Shown here one piece after another: positions 1-5,884 of a stretch of DNA of 8,196 bases. The notes under the pieces were generated by a model. That model was not told where the DNA came from. It searched no databases and saw only the letters and a list, made by a program, of their open reading frames with translations. Numbering within the stretch: position 1 is the stretch's first letter; every line of letters begins with the position of its first letter. A program made the translations under genes and the position numbers. The DNA is from Actinomycetes bacterium (GTDB lineage Bacteria > Actinomycetota > Actinomycetes > JAJYSQ01): NCBI GenBank assembly GCA_021793495.1, contig JAJYSQ010000048.1:1-8196 (forward strand), written 5' to 3'.

Positions 1-714
1 GTCGCCGTTGCTGGCAGCCGGGATCGCGCGGTTCGCCCGCCGCAGCAGGTTGGCCAGCGAGGCGGAGACCGGGGTGGCGGACGGGCTGGCTGGTGCTGGG
101 CTGGCTGGTGCTGGGCTGGCTGGTGCTGGGCTGGCGGCTGCGGCGGGCTGCGCCTTCGGCCGGGTGATCGGCGGCGGAGCGGACGATGGCGACCCCCCAG
201 CAGGCTGACGGAAGTCCTGCACCGTCCAGACCAGCCCAGACGCATCGGTGACCACGGCGATCCCGACCTGCGTGTAGTGGGTGTCCAGGATGTTCGCCCG
301 GTGCGGAGGAGAGCTCAGGTAGGCCGACTCGATGGCCTGCCAGCTCGGTCCGTACCCGACGTTCTCCCCGACCCACACCCAGCCGGTGACCTGGGTGCGC
401 AGCCCCGGGTTGTGCCCCAGCACGCCGTCAGTGGCCATGTGCTCGGCCCAGGCCAGGGCCACCGCGGCCAGCGCCGGATCCTGGACGTACGGCGCGAGCC
501 CGTTGGCCGCCCGGGTCGCGTTCAGCGCGGCCAGCATGCCCGCGGGGCTGCCCACCGCCACCGCTGCGCCGTCCGCGGCCCGGGCGACCGCCGGGATGAG
601 CGCCGAGGTGACGGTCAGCGCGCCGAGCAGAGCGAGTGCCGCGAGCCGGTGTGAACCCCGGCATCGGCCTGGACGGTCGTCGGGGTGGCGTCGGTGGTGA
701 AGGCTCAGCCTCAT
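1..714 (-). CDS. Secreted CAP/SCP-domain (PR-1-like) protein, C-terminus cut by window edge
   Basis: Reading the minus strand from ATG at 714 gives 238 codons with no stop before base 1, so the gene is partial at its C-terminus. Residues 1-46 look like a signal peptide: a long basic start, a hydrophobic stretch (about 24-44, LAALALLGALTVTSALIPAV) and an A-R-A cleavage site near residue 46. Residues about 59-170 are a CAP domain: LNATRAANGLAP, an LGHNPG segment (His101), VGENVGYG (Glu117), SSPPHRANIL (His138) and a YTQVGIAVV strand. The two His and the Glu match the usual CAP cavity residues. Residues about 171-217 are a low-complexity Pro/Ala/Ser linker, followed by SLANLLRRANRAIP, which I do not recognise. 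An in-frame TAG lies seven codons upstream of the ATG, so no earlier ATG or GTG start is possible. No clear Shine-Dalgarno is visible. It is exported and its substrate is unknown. It is transcribed away from the haem genes and is probably unrelated to them. Confidence 0.88.
   Translation of the reverse strand, partial: MRLSLHHRRHPDDRPGRCRGSHRLAALALLGALTVTSALIPAVARAADGAAVAVGSPAGMLAALNATRAANGLAPYVQDPALAAVALAWAEHMATDGVLGHNPGLRTQVTGWVWVGENVGYGPSWQAIESAYLSSPPHRANILDTHYTQVGIAVVTDASGLVWTVQDFRQPAGGSPSSAPPPITRPKAQPAAAASPAPASPAPASPAPASPSATPVSASLANLLRRANRAIPAASNGD
83..135. repeat. 15-bp tandem repeat encoding the Ala-Ser-Pro-Ala-Pro linker
   Basis: The plus-strand unit GGGCTGGCTGGTGCT occurs three times without error (83-97, 98-112, 113-127), followed by a partial fourth copy (128-135). 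Read on the minus strand within the CAP-domain gene, each unit encodes five residues of a Ser-Pro-Ala-Pro-Ala pattern, so gain or loss of units keeps the frame. It probably forms a flexible extracellular spacer whose copy number may vary between strains. Confidence 0.9.
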
Positions 715-843
715 GCCCAGCAGGTCGTCGGCCTAGGGTGTCGGCTTGACAGCTCGCTCGGGCCACTCACTCGTTCGGACCAACCACGGCCGGCGTCCGG
801 TCCGGCGCGGCTGCCGGTCGGGCGCCTCCAGAGAGGAACCACC
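715..843. promoter_or_regulatory. Divergent intergenic region with a possible plus-strand -35 box
   Basis: This 129-base gap separates the divergently read CAP-domain gene and the glutaredoxin-like gene, so promoters for both should lie here. A perfect TTGACA is present on the plus strand at 746-751. The bases 16-19 positions downstream (around 768-776) do not give a good TANNNT box, the nearest being ACTCGT at 769-774, so the promoter assignment is weak. I see no convincing promoter on the minus strand. Confidence 0.3.
831..837 (+). promoter_or_regulatory. Ribosome binding site fixing the glutaredoxin-like gene start
   Basis: GAGAGGA ends six bases before the ATG at 844. The reading frame is open further upstream to an ATG at 685, but that start would overlap the divergent CAP gene and add about 53 residues unlike any glutaredoxin. 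The site therefore supports the start at 844. Confidence 0.75.
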
Positions 844-1122
844 ATGGACGCGGAACCGCCGCCGGTCACCGCTTCCGGGCTTTCCGGACGCGTTCGGGTC
901 ACGCTGATCACCCGGCCCGGCTGCCACCTGTGCGACCAGGCACGCGAGGTCGTGCTTCGGGTGGCCAGGCAGACCGCTACCGGGGTCGAGGAGCGTTCGA
1001 TCCTGGACGACCCGCTGCTGGCCCGGCAGTACGCCGACATGGTCCCGGTCGTGCTGGTGGATGGCCACCAGCACGACTACTGGCGGGTGGACGCATCTCG
1101 GCTTCGGGCCGCACTGGGGTGA
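844..1122 (+). CDS. Glutaredoxin-like (DUF836 type) thioredoxin-fold protein
   Basis: The product is a 92-residue soluble cytoplasmic protein. The N-terminal 16 residues are a variable leader. A beta strand (VRVTLITRPG) then leads to a CxxC redox motif, Cys27-His-Leu-Cys30, and a helix (DQAREVVLRVA). MVPVVLVDG around residues 66-74 carries the cis-proline (Pro68) typical of the thioredoxin fold. The length fits the short glutaredoxin-like family that often stands directly before rex/hemA in actinobacteria (compare Rv0508 in Mycobacterium tuberculosis, from memory). Its substrate is not known; a thiol-disulfide or redox-sensing role is inferred only from the motif. It ends 82 bases before rex and is followed by a separate Rex-controlled promoter, so it is probably not simply the first gene of the hem operon, although read-through is possible. 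Start chosen from the GAGAGGA site six bases upstream. Confidence 0.88.
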   Translation: MDAEPPPVTASGLSGRVRVTLITRPGCHLCDQAREVVLRVARQTATGVEERSILDDPLLARQYADMVPVVLVDGHQHDYWRVDASRLRAALG

Positions 1123-1134
1123 GTCCGCTGCACT

Positions 1135-1152
1135 TTGTGCCCTGGTTCACAA
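1135..1152. promoter_or_regulatory. Rex operator (ROP-like palindrome) upstream of rex
   Basis: TTGTGCCCTGGTTCACAA is an imperfect palindrome matching the actinobacterial Rex operator consensus TTGTGAACGCGTTCACAA, as I recall it, at 14 of 18 positions. The outer half-site bases TTGTG and CACAA are intact and only the centre differs. It lies 52 bases before the rex start and covers the -35 box and most of the spacer of the inferred promoter, where a bound dimer would block RNA polymerase. Autoregulation of rex-hem by Rex is established in Streptomyces coelicolor; here it is inferred from the site. Confidence 0.85.
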
Positions 1153-1163
1153 GGGCTTACGCT
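1135..1163 (+). promoter_or_regulatory. Promoter of the rex-hemACDB operon
   Basis: A -35-like TTGTGC (1135-1140) and a -10-like TACGCT (1158-1163, matching TANNNT) are separated by exactly 17 bases. Transcription would start near 1170, leaving a leader of about 35 bases before the GTG at 1205. The -35 is shared with the left half of the Rex operator, which supports both calls. It also rules out a rex start at the in-frame ATG at 1061, which lies upstream of the promoter. Confidence 0.65.
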
Positions 1164-1195
1164 GTGGGCGTCCCGGATGTGTGCGACCGTCCACC

Positions 1196-1200
1196 AGGAG
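1196..1200 (+). promoter_or_regulatory. Ribosome binding site for rex GTG at 1205
   Basis: AGGAG lies four bases before GTG 1205. The spacing is short but workable, and this is the first good site downstream of the predicted transcription start. A competing GGAGG at 1250-1254 lies ten bases before an in-frame GTG at 1265. Confidence 0.55.
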
Positions 1201-1204
1201 CACC

Positions 1205-2053
1205 GTGAGCCTGCGACCGCGTGACCTCACGACCCCGGAGGCCGTTTCCGGAGGATTCCCCCGCGTGGCGGACGACGACCCGGCCTTCACCAACCCCGGT
1301 CCAGACGGTGCCGGTCCAGACGGTGCACCGGGCGAGGTGGGACGCGAGCCACGGGGGATTCCCGACGCCACGGTCGCCCGGCTCCCGGTCTACCTTCGGG
1401 CGCTGGGCTCGCTGGCCGAGAGGCAGGTGAGCACGGTGGCATCCGACGAGCTGGCGCTTGCCGCCGGGGTGAGCCCGGCGAAGCTGCGCAAGGACCTGTC
1501 CTACCTGGGCTCGTACGGGACGCGCGGCGTCGGCTACGACGTCGAGCACCTGATGTCGGAGATATCCCGCGCCCTGGGACTGACCCAGGACTGGGCGGTG
1601 GCGATCGTCGGGATCGGTCACCTGGGCGCCGCGCTGGCCAGCTACCGAGGGTTCGCCTCTCGTGGGTTCCGCATCGCGGCACTGGTGGACGCGGACCCGC
1701 GTCGATCCGGTGAGGTGGTCGCGGGCCTGCCGGTCCACCGTGCGGAGGACCTCGAGCGAGTGCTGCGCGAGCAGGACATCGCGATCGGGGTGATCGCTAC
1801 CCCGGACCGGGTCGCCCAGCAGGTGTGCAACCGGTTGGTGGCCGCGGGTGTGACCAGCATCCTCAACTTCGCCCCCGTGGTGCTGTCGGTCCCGTGCGGA
1901 GTGGACGTGCGCAAGGTCGACCTCAGCCTGGAGCTGGCGATCCTGGCCTTCCACGAGCAGCGCAAGGCGGTCCTGGCCAACGAGGACCAGCCCAGCCGGA
2001 GCGGCGACCTCGGCGATCCGCTGGCCCGGATGGCGCAGGCGGCGGCCCGGTGA
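1205..2053 (+). CDS. rex: Redox-sensing transcriptional repressor Rex
   Basis: Rex binds operator DNA when NADH is low and is released by NADH, linking respiratory gene expression to the NADH/NAD+ ratio. The 282-residue product has a variable N-terminus (1-50), a winged-helix DNA-binding domain (about 51-120: GIPDATVARLPVYLRAL, then the recognition region SPAKLRKDLSYLGSYGTRG) and a Rossmann domain with the GIGHLG dinucleotide motif at 136-141. The acidic ALVDADP segment ends the second strand, as in NADH-binding folds. NFAPVVL and the C-terminal VDLSLELAILAFHEQ helix complete a near full-length match to Streptomyces Rex. Start: GTG 1205 follows AGGAG at 1196-1200 and lies below the promoter; GTG 1265 with GGAGG at 1250-1254 would give 262 residues, closer to the roughly 258 of Streptomyces Rex, and cannot be excluded. 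The gene overlaps hemA by four bases. Confidence 0.96.
   Translation: MSLRPRDLTTPEAVSGGFPRVADDDPAFTNPGPDGAGPDGAPGEVGREPRGIPDATVARLPVYLRALGSLAERQVSTVASDELALAAGVSPAKLRKDLSYLGSYGTRGVGYDVEHLMSEISRALGLTQDWAVAIVGIGHLGAALASYRGFASRGFRIAALVDADPRRSGEVVAGLPVHRAEDLERVLREQDIAIGVIATPDRVAQQVCNRLVAAGVTSILNFAPVVLSVPCGVDVRKVDLSLELAILAFHEQRKAVLANEDQPSRSGDLGDPLARMAQAAAR
1250..1254 (+). promoter_or_regulatory. Alternative ribosome binding site within the rex 5' region
   Basis: GGAGG is placed ten bases before an in-frame GTG at 1265. Starting there would give a Rex of 262 residues with an N-terminal leader nearer to that of characterised homologues. It may be the true start, in which case the leader after the promoter is about 95 bases. 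It could also be chance within coding sequence. Confidence 0.35.
1296..1325. repeat. rex: Perfect 15-bp tandem duplication in the rex N-terminal region
   Basis: CCGGTCCAGACGGTG is present twice back to back (1296-1310 and 1311-1325). It encodes a doubled GPDGA-type segment in the variable stretch before the DNA-binding domain. The frame is kept. It looks like a recent slippage duplication in a disordered tail, with no expected effect on the conserved domains. Confidence 0.88.
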
Positions 2054-3345
2054 GCGTCCTGGTTGTCGGGCTGTCCCACCGCAGTGCCCCCGTACGGCTG
2101 CTGGAGCAGATGGCGCTGACTCCCGACCGGGTGGAGAAGCTGCTGACCGACGCGGTCGCCTCCCCGTGCGTCGAGGAGGCCGTGGTGCTGGCCACCTGCA
2201 ACCGTGCGGAGATCTACGCGGTCGTGGACCGGTTCCACCCCGGGGTCGCCCGGCTCAGCGACCTGCTCGCCCAGTACGGCGGCCTGGACCGGGACCTGGT
2301 GTCCTCGCACGTGTACGTGCACTACGAGGAACGTGCCGTGCACCACCTGTTCTCGGTGAGTGCCGGGCTGGATTCGATGGTGGTCGGAGAGGGCCAGGTC
2401 CTGGGCCAGGTCCGGACCGCCCTGCAGCTGGCCCAGGGTGTCGGGTCGGCTGGTCGGGTGCTCAACGACCTGGTGCAGCAGGCCCTGCACGTGGGCAAGC
2501 GGGCACACCACGAGACCGGCATCGACCACGTCGGCCACTCCCTGGTCACCGCGGCACTGGACCTGGGCGAGCAGCGGGTCGGACCGTTGGCTGGCCGCCC
2601 GGCGCTGGTCGTCGGCGCGGGGTCGATGAGCGCCCTGGCGGTGGCCACGCTCGCCCGCCGTGGGATCGGGCCGATCGTGGTGGCCAACCGCACCCGATCG
2701 CGTGCCGAGGCGTTGGCGATGAGCGTCGGCGGGCGCGCCGCCGGCTGGGATGACCTGGGCGAAGAGCTCGCGGGTGCCGACGTCGTCCTGGCCGCGACCG
2801 GGGCGTCCGGTCAGGTCATCGAGGCCAGCACGCTGGCCGTGGCGGCCGCGCGTCGGGGGGGACGTCGGCAGCTGGTCGTGGACCTGGCGCTGCCACGGGA
2901 CGTCGAGGCCCAGGCTGCCCAGGTCGCCGGGGTGGAGCTGGTCGACCTCGAGTCGGTCGGGGCCTCTCTCGACGGGCAGGCCGGTGCCCTGGATGTCGCG
3001 ATGGTGCGCGCGATCGTGGCCAGCGAGCTGGAGTCCTACCTGGCTGCGGAGCGGGCGGCCGCGGTCGCCCCGACGGTCGTGGCGCTACGAGCCCGGGCGG
3101 ATGCGCTGGTCGACGCCGAGCTGGCCCGGTTGATGACCCGGCTGCCCGGGCTGGCCGACCGCGACCGGGCGGAGGTGGTCCAGGCCATGCGCCGGGTGGC
3201 GGACAAGCTCCTGCACGCTCCGACGGTCCGGGTCAAGGAGCTGGCAGGGCAGCCGGGGGCTGGGTCGTACGCGGAGGCGCTGCGTGCCTTGTTCGACCTG
3301 GATCCGACCACCACCCAGGCCGTCTCCCAACCGGGGCAGCCGTGA
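2050..3345 (+). CDS. hemA: Glutamyl-tRNA reductase (HemA)
   Basis: It catalyses the first committed step of C5 tetrapyrrole synthesis, the NADPH-dependent reduction of glutamyl-tRNA(Glu) to glutamate-1-semialdehyde in the cytoplasm. The 431-residue product has the family layout. The N-terminal catalytic domain (MSVLVVGLSHRSAPV) carries the nucleophile Cys50 in LATCNRAEIY, His99 in ERAVHHLFSV, and the GLDSMVVGEGQVLGQV signature at 106-121. The NADPH-binding domain has VVGAGSMSALA at about 187-197 and VVANRTRSRA. The C-terminal helical dimerisation domain is about residues 320-431. All key residues are present. The GTG start overlaps the rex stop in a GTGA junction and the upstream ribosome binding site is weak, which suggests translational coupling to rex. 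The next reading frame, hemC, overlaps its stop the same way. A run of seven G at 2855-2861 is read in frame. HemL, the partner that uses the unstable semialdehyde, is encoded at the end of the cluster. Confidence 0.98.
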   Translation: MSVLVVGLSHRSAPVRLLEQMALTPDRVEKLLTDAVASPCVEEAVVLATCNRAEIYAVVDRFHPGVARLSDLLAQYGGLDRDLVSSHVYVHYEERAVHHLFSVSAGLDSMVVGEGQVLGQVRTALQLAQGVGSAGRVLNDLVQQALHVGKRAHHETGIDHVGHSLVTAALDLGEQRVGPLAGRPALVVGAGSMSALAVATLARRGIGPIVVANRTRSRAEALAMSVGGRAAGWDDLGEELAGADVVLAATGASGQVIEASTLAVAAARRGGRRQLVVDLALPRDVEAQAAQVAGVELVDLESVGASLDGQAGALDVAMVRAIVASELESYLAAERAAAVAPTVVALRARADALVDAELARLMTRLPGLADRDRAEVVQAMRRVADKLLHAPTVRVKELAGQPGAGSYAEALRALFDLDPTTTQAVSQPGQP

Positions 3346-4286
3346 GGCGCGTACTGCGTCTGGGCACCCGGGCCAGCGCCCTGGCGACCGCCCAGTCCGC
3401 CCAGGTGGCCCAGAGACTGCAGGTCGCGACGGGGCGGTCCGTGCAGCTGGTCACGGTGACCACGGCCGGGGACACCAGCGCGGAGCCGCTGGCGCGCATC
3501 GGCGGCAGCGGGGTGTTCGTCGGCGCGCTGCGCCAGGCGTTGCTCGACGACCAGGTGGACCTGGCGGTCCACTCCCTGAAGGACCTGCCGACAGCTCCGG
3601 CGGACGGAATCCACCTGGCGGCGGTCCCGGTGCGAGCCGACCCCCGTGACGCCCTCGTGGCTGGCGGGGCCCGCCGGCTCGACCAGCTGCGCTCGGGGGC
3701 CACGGTCGGCACCGGGTCGTTGCGCCGGGCCGCGCAGCTGCGCGCCTGGGCCCGCGAGCACGGTCGCACGCTCGACGTGGTCGATCTGCGCGGCAACGTC
3801 GACACCCGGTTGCGCCGGGTGGCCGACGGCAGCCTGGATGCAGTCGTGCTGGCCGGTGCCGGCCTGGGCCGGCTGGGCCGGCTGGCCGAGGCCAGCGAGC
3901 TGCTCGATCCGCAGGTCATGCTGCCCGCGCCCGGTCAGGGGGCGCTCGCGGTGGAGACCCGTGCCGGCTCGGCCGAGCTGATCCAGGCCGTCGCGGACGC
4001 GCTGGACGACCCGTCGACCCGGGCCGTGGTCGCCGCGGAGCGGTCCCTGCTCGCCGGGCTGGCTGCCGGGTGCTCGGCGCCCGTCGGCGCGTACGCCACC
4101 GTGGAGGTGGGCATGTCCGGGCTCGAGATCCATCTGCGTGCCGTCGTCGTGGCCACGGACGGGTCCCGCGCCCTCGCGGCGTCCATCACCGGAGGCACCG
4201 ACGCCCCCGACAGCCTCGGCCGGCTGCTGGCCGACCAGCTGCTGGAGGCCGGGGCCGACCGTCTGCTAGGGGAGCGAATCGCATGA
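3342..4286 (+). CDS. hemC: Hydroxymethylbilane synthase (porphobilinogen deaminase, HemC)
   Basis: It polymerises four porphobilinogen molecules into the linear tetrapyrrole hydroxymethylbilane, using a covalently bound dipyrromethane cofactor. The 314-residue protein has the standard length and motifs: LGTRASALATAQS at the N-terminus, the catalytic Asp81 in HSLKDLPT, the cofactor- and substrate-contacting arginines in GTGSLRR (123-129) and DLRGNVDTRL (from 148), and the cofactor attachment residue Cys244 in GLAAGCSAPVGAYA. All expected active residues are present, so it should be functional. The GTG start shares bases with the hemA stop (GTGA). The region just upstream has only a weak G-rich ribosome binding site, fitting translational coupling. 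Its product is unstable and needs HemD, encoded next, to close into the physiological III isomer. Confidence 0.98.
   Translation: MRRVLRLGTRASALATAQSAQVAQRLQVATGRSVQLVTVTTAGDTSAEPLARIGGSGVFVGALRQALLDDQVDLAVHSLKDLPTAPADGIHLAAVPVRADPRDALVAGGARRLDQLRSGATVGTGSLRRAAQLRAWAREHGRTLDVVDLRGNVDTRLRRVADGSLDAVVLAGAGLGRLGRLAEASELLDPQVMLPAPGQGALAVETRAGSAELIQAVADALDDPSTRAVVAAERSLLAGLAAGCSAPVGAYATVEVGMSGLEIHLRAVVVATDGSRALAASITGGTDAPDSLGRLLADQLLEAGADRLLGERIA
4268..4274 (+). promoter_or_regulatory. Strong ribosome binding site for hemD inside the end of hemC
   Basis: AGGGGAG lies eight bases before the ATG at 4283 and within the last hemC codons. It is one of the best Shine-Dalgarno matches in the operon. It fixes the hemD start and suggests that hemD can initiate on its own as well as by coupling. 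Confidence 0.75.
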
Positions 4287-5884
4287 GCCGTGTCAGCAAC
4301 CGTGCACCGGGATCGGTCTGCTTCGTCGGGGCCGGCCCCGGTGATCCGGGGCTGCTCACCGTCCGGGCGGTCGAGGAGCTGGCCGGTGCCGACGTGGTGA
4401 TCCTCGACGAGACGGCCCGCCACCAGCTCCTCGTCCATGCCCGAGAGGGTGTCGAGGTGCTCGACGGGACCCTCGACGAGACCGGCTCGCCACGATCGCG
4501 GGCGCAGCGGGCGAAGATGCTGGTCGCAGCCGCTGGTTCCGGGCGGCGGGTGGTCCGGCTGATGGACGGAGACCCCGCGGTCTTCAACGGGCTCTCCGAG
4601 GAGGCCGGAGCGTGCGTGCAGGCCGGGATCCCGTTCGAGGTCGTCCCCGGGGTCAGTGCGGTCAGTGCGGTGCCCGCACATGCGGGGATCCCGCTGACCT
4701 CCCCGTCGGCCCGCGCCGTGGTGGTGCTCACGCCCTCGGACACGGCCCGAGGGTGGGCGAAGCGGCTGGACCCGAGCTCGACCCTGGTGCTGCTGGGTGC
4801 GATCGGCCGGCTGGCGGAGGTCACCGAGGAGCTGCTCGCGGCCGGCTGGGACCCGCAGGTCCCGGTCGCGGTCATCCGGGCTGGGACCACGACCGAGCAG
4901 ACGACCGTCGTCGGCCAGCTGGACGACGTCGCCGGGCAGGTCCGAGCCAGCGGGCTGACCGCTCCGGCCACGGTGGTGGTCGGTGAGGTGGTACGGCTGC
5001 GCCAGACCCTGTCGTGGTACGAGACCAAGCCGTTGTTCGGCTGGCGGGTCCTGGTGCCTCGGACCAAGGAGCAAGCCGGTGCGATGTCGATGGCACTGAC
5101 CCACCACGGGGCTGTCCCGGCCGAGGTGCCCACCATCGCGGTCGAGGCCCCGCGTACCCCGCAGCAGATGGAGAAGGCGGTCCGCGGCCTGGTGACCGGG
5201 CGGTACGAGTGGATCGCCTTTACCTCGTGCAACGCGATCCGTGCCGTCCGGGAGAGGTTCGACGAGTACGGCCTGGACGCCCGTACCTTCTCTGGTGTGC
5301 GGGTCGCCGCGGTCGGTGAGGCCACCGCCGCCGACCTGGTGGCCTGGGGGATCAAGCCCGACCTGGTTCCCGCGGGGGAGCAGTCGGCCGCCGGGTTGCT
5401 GGCTGAGTGGCCTCCCTACGACCCGGGCTGCGACCCGATCAACCGGGTGTTCCTGCCCCGGGCGGACATCGCCACCGAGACGCTGGTCGCCGGCCTGGTC
5501 GGGCTGGGCTGGGAGGTGGACGACGTGACCGCCTACCGGACGGTGCGGGCCGCACCACCGCCGATCGAGGTCCGTGAGGCGATCAAGAGCGGTGGGTTCG
5601 ACGCGGTGCTGTTCACCTCCTCGTCCACCGTGCGCAACCTCGTGGGCATCGCCGGGAAGCCGCACGCGTCGACCGTGGTGGCCTGCATCGGCCCGGCCAC
5701 CGCGAAGACCGCCCAGGAGCACGGGCTCCGGGTGGACGTGCTGGCGGACCAGCCGTCGGTCGCCCGGCTCGTGGAGTGTCTGGCCGACTTCGCCCAGACC
5801 CGACGGGTGGCGGCGATCCAGGCCGGGGAACCGGTCACCCGACCCAGCGAGCGGCGGTCCAGCACGCGCCGGAAGGCCCGCTGA
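4283..5884 (+). CDS. hemD: Fused uroporphyrinogen-III methyltransferase-like domain and uroporphyrinogen-III synthase (HemD)
   Basis: The 533-residue protein joins two domains. Residues about 10-250 are a tetrapyrrole methylase (SUMT/CobA-type) domain: [15 protein letters not shown] at 15-29, a GDP-containing loop at 94-107, [36 protein letters not shown] and [10 protein letters not shown]. Residues about 254-515 are uroporphyrinogen-III synthase, which inverts ring D while closing hydroxymethylbilane: [69 protein letters not shown] and IGPATAKTA. The C-terminal tail is basic. The same fusion is usual for actinobacterial HemD. The loop that in active SUMT reads GDPFVFGRGGEE is here [12 protein letters not shown], so methyltransferase activity towards sirohaem and cobalamin is uncertain; the synthase half looks complete. 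The start overlaps the hemC stop (ATGA), and the stop overlaps the hemB ATG by one base (TGATG). Confidence 0.95.
   Translation: MSRVSNRAPGSVCFVGAGPGDPGLLTVRAVEELAGADVVILDETARHQLLVHAREGVEVLDGTLDETGSPRSRAQRAKMLVAAAGSGRRVVRLMDGDPAVFNGLSEEAGACVQAGIPFEVVPGVSAVSAVPAHAGIPLTSPSARAVVVLTPSDTARGWAKRLDPSSTLVLLGAIGRLAEVTEELLAAGWDPQVPVAVIRAGTTTEQTTVVGQLDDVAGQVRASGLTAPATVVVGEVVRLRQTLSWYETKPLFGWRVLVPRTKEQAGAMSMALTHHGAVPAEVPTIAVEAPRTPQQMEKAVRGLVTGRYEWIAFTSCNAIRAVRERFDEYGLDARTFSGVRVAAVGEATAADLVAWGIKPDLVPAGEQSAAGLLAEWPPYDPGCDPINRVFLPRADIATETLVAGLVGLGWEVDDVTAYRTVRAAPPPIEVREAIKSGGFDAVLFTSSSTVRNLVGIAGKPHASTVVACIGPATAKTAQEHGLRVDVLADQPSVARLVECLADFAQTRRVAAIQAGEPVTRPSERRSSTRRKAR
5871..5876 (+). promoter_or_regulatory. 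Ribosome binding site for hemB within the end of hemD
   Basis: GGAAGG stands seven bases before the ATG at 5884 and supports this start over ATG 5776, which is open in the same frame but lies inside hemD. Confidence 0.6.

Noticed and set aside
277..700. Plus-strand open frames at 277-654 and 332-700
   Set aside because: The minus strand here encodes a recognisable CAP domain with signal peptide; the plus-strand translations are unlike any protein family.
685..843. Longer form of the glutaredoxin-like protein starting at ATG 685
   Set aside because: It would overlap the divergent CAP gene and has no ribosome binding site, whereas ATG 844 has GAGAGGA at proper spacing and gives the family length.
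1061..1204. Longer form of Rex starting at ATG 1061
   Set aside because: It would overlap the glutaredoxin-like gene in another frame and would place the operator and promoter inside the coding region.
2855..2861. Run of seven G in hemA as a possible frameshift site
   Set aside because: The frame reads through it cleanly as Arg-Arg-Gly-Gly-Arg-Arg and the downstream HemA sequence is intact, so there is no sign of slippage or of a sequencing error.
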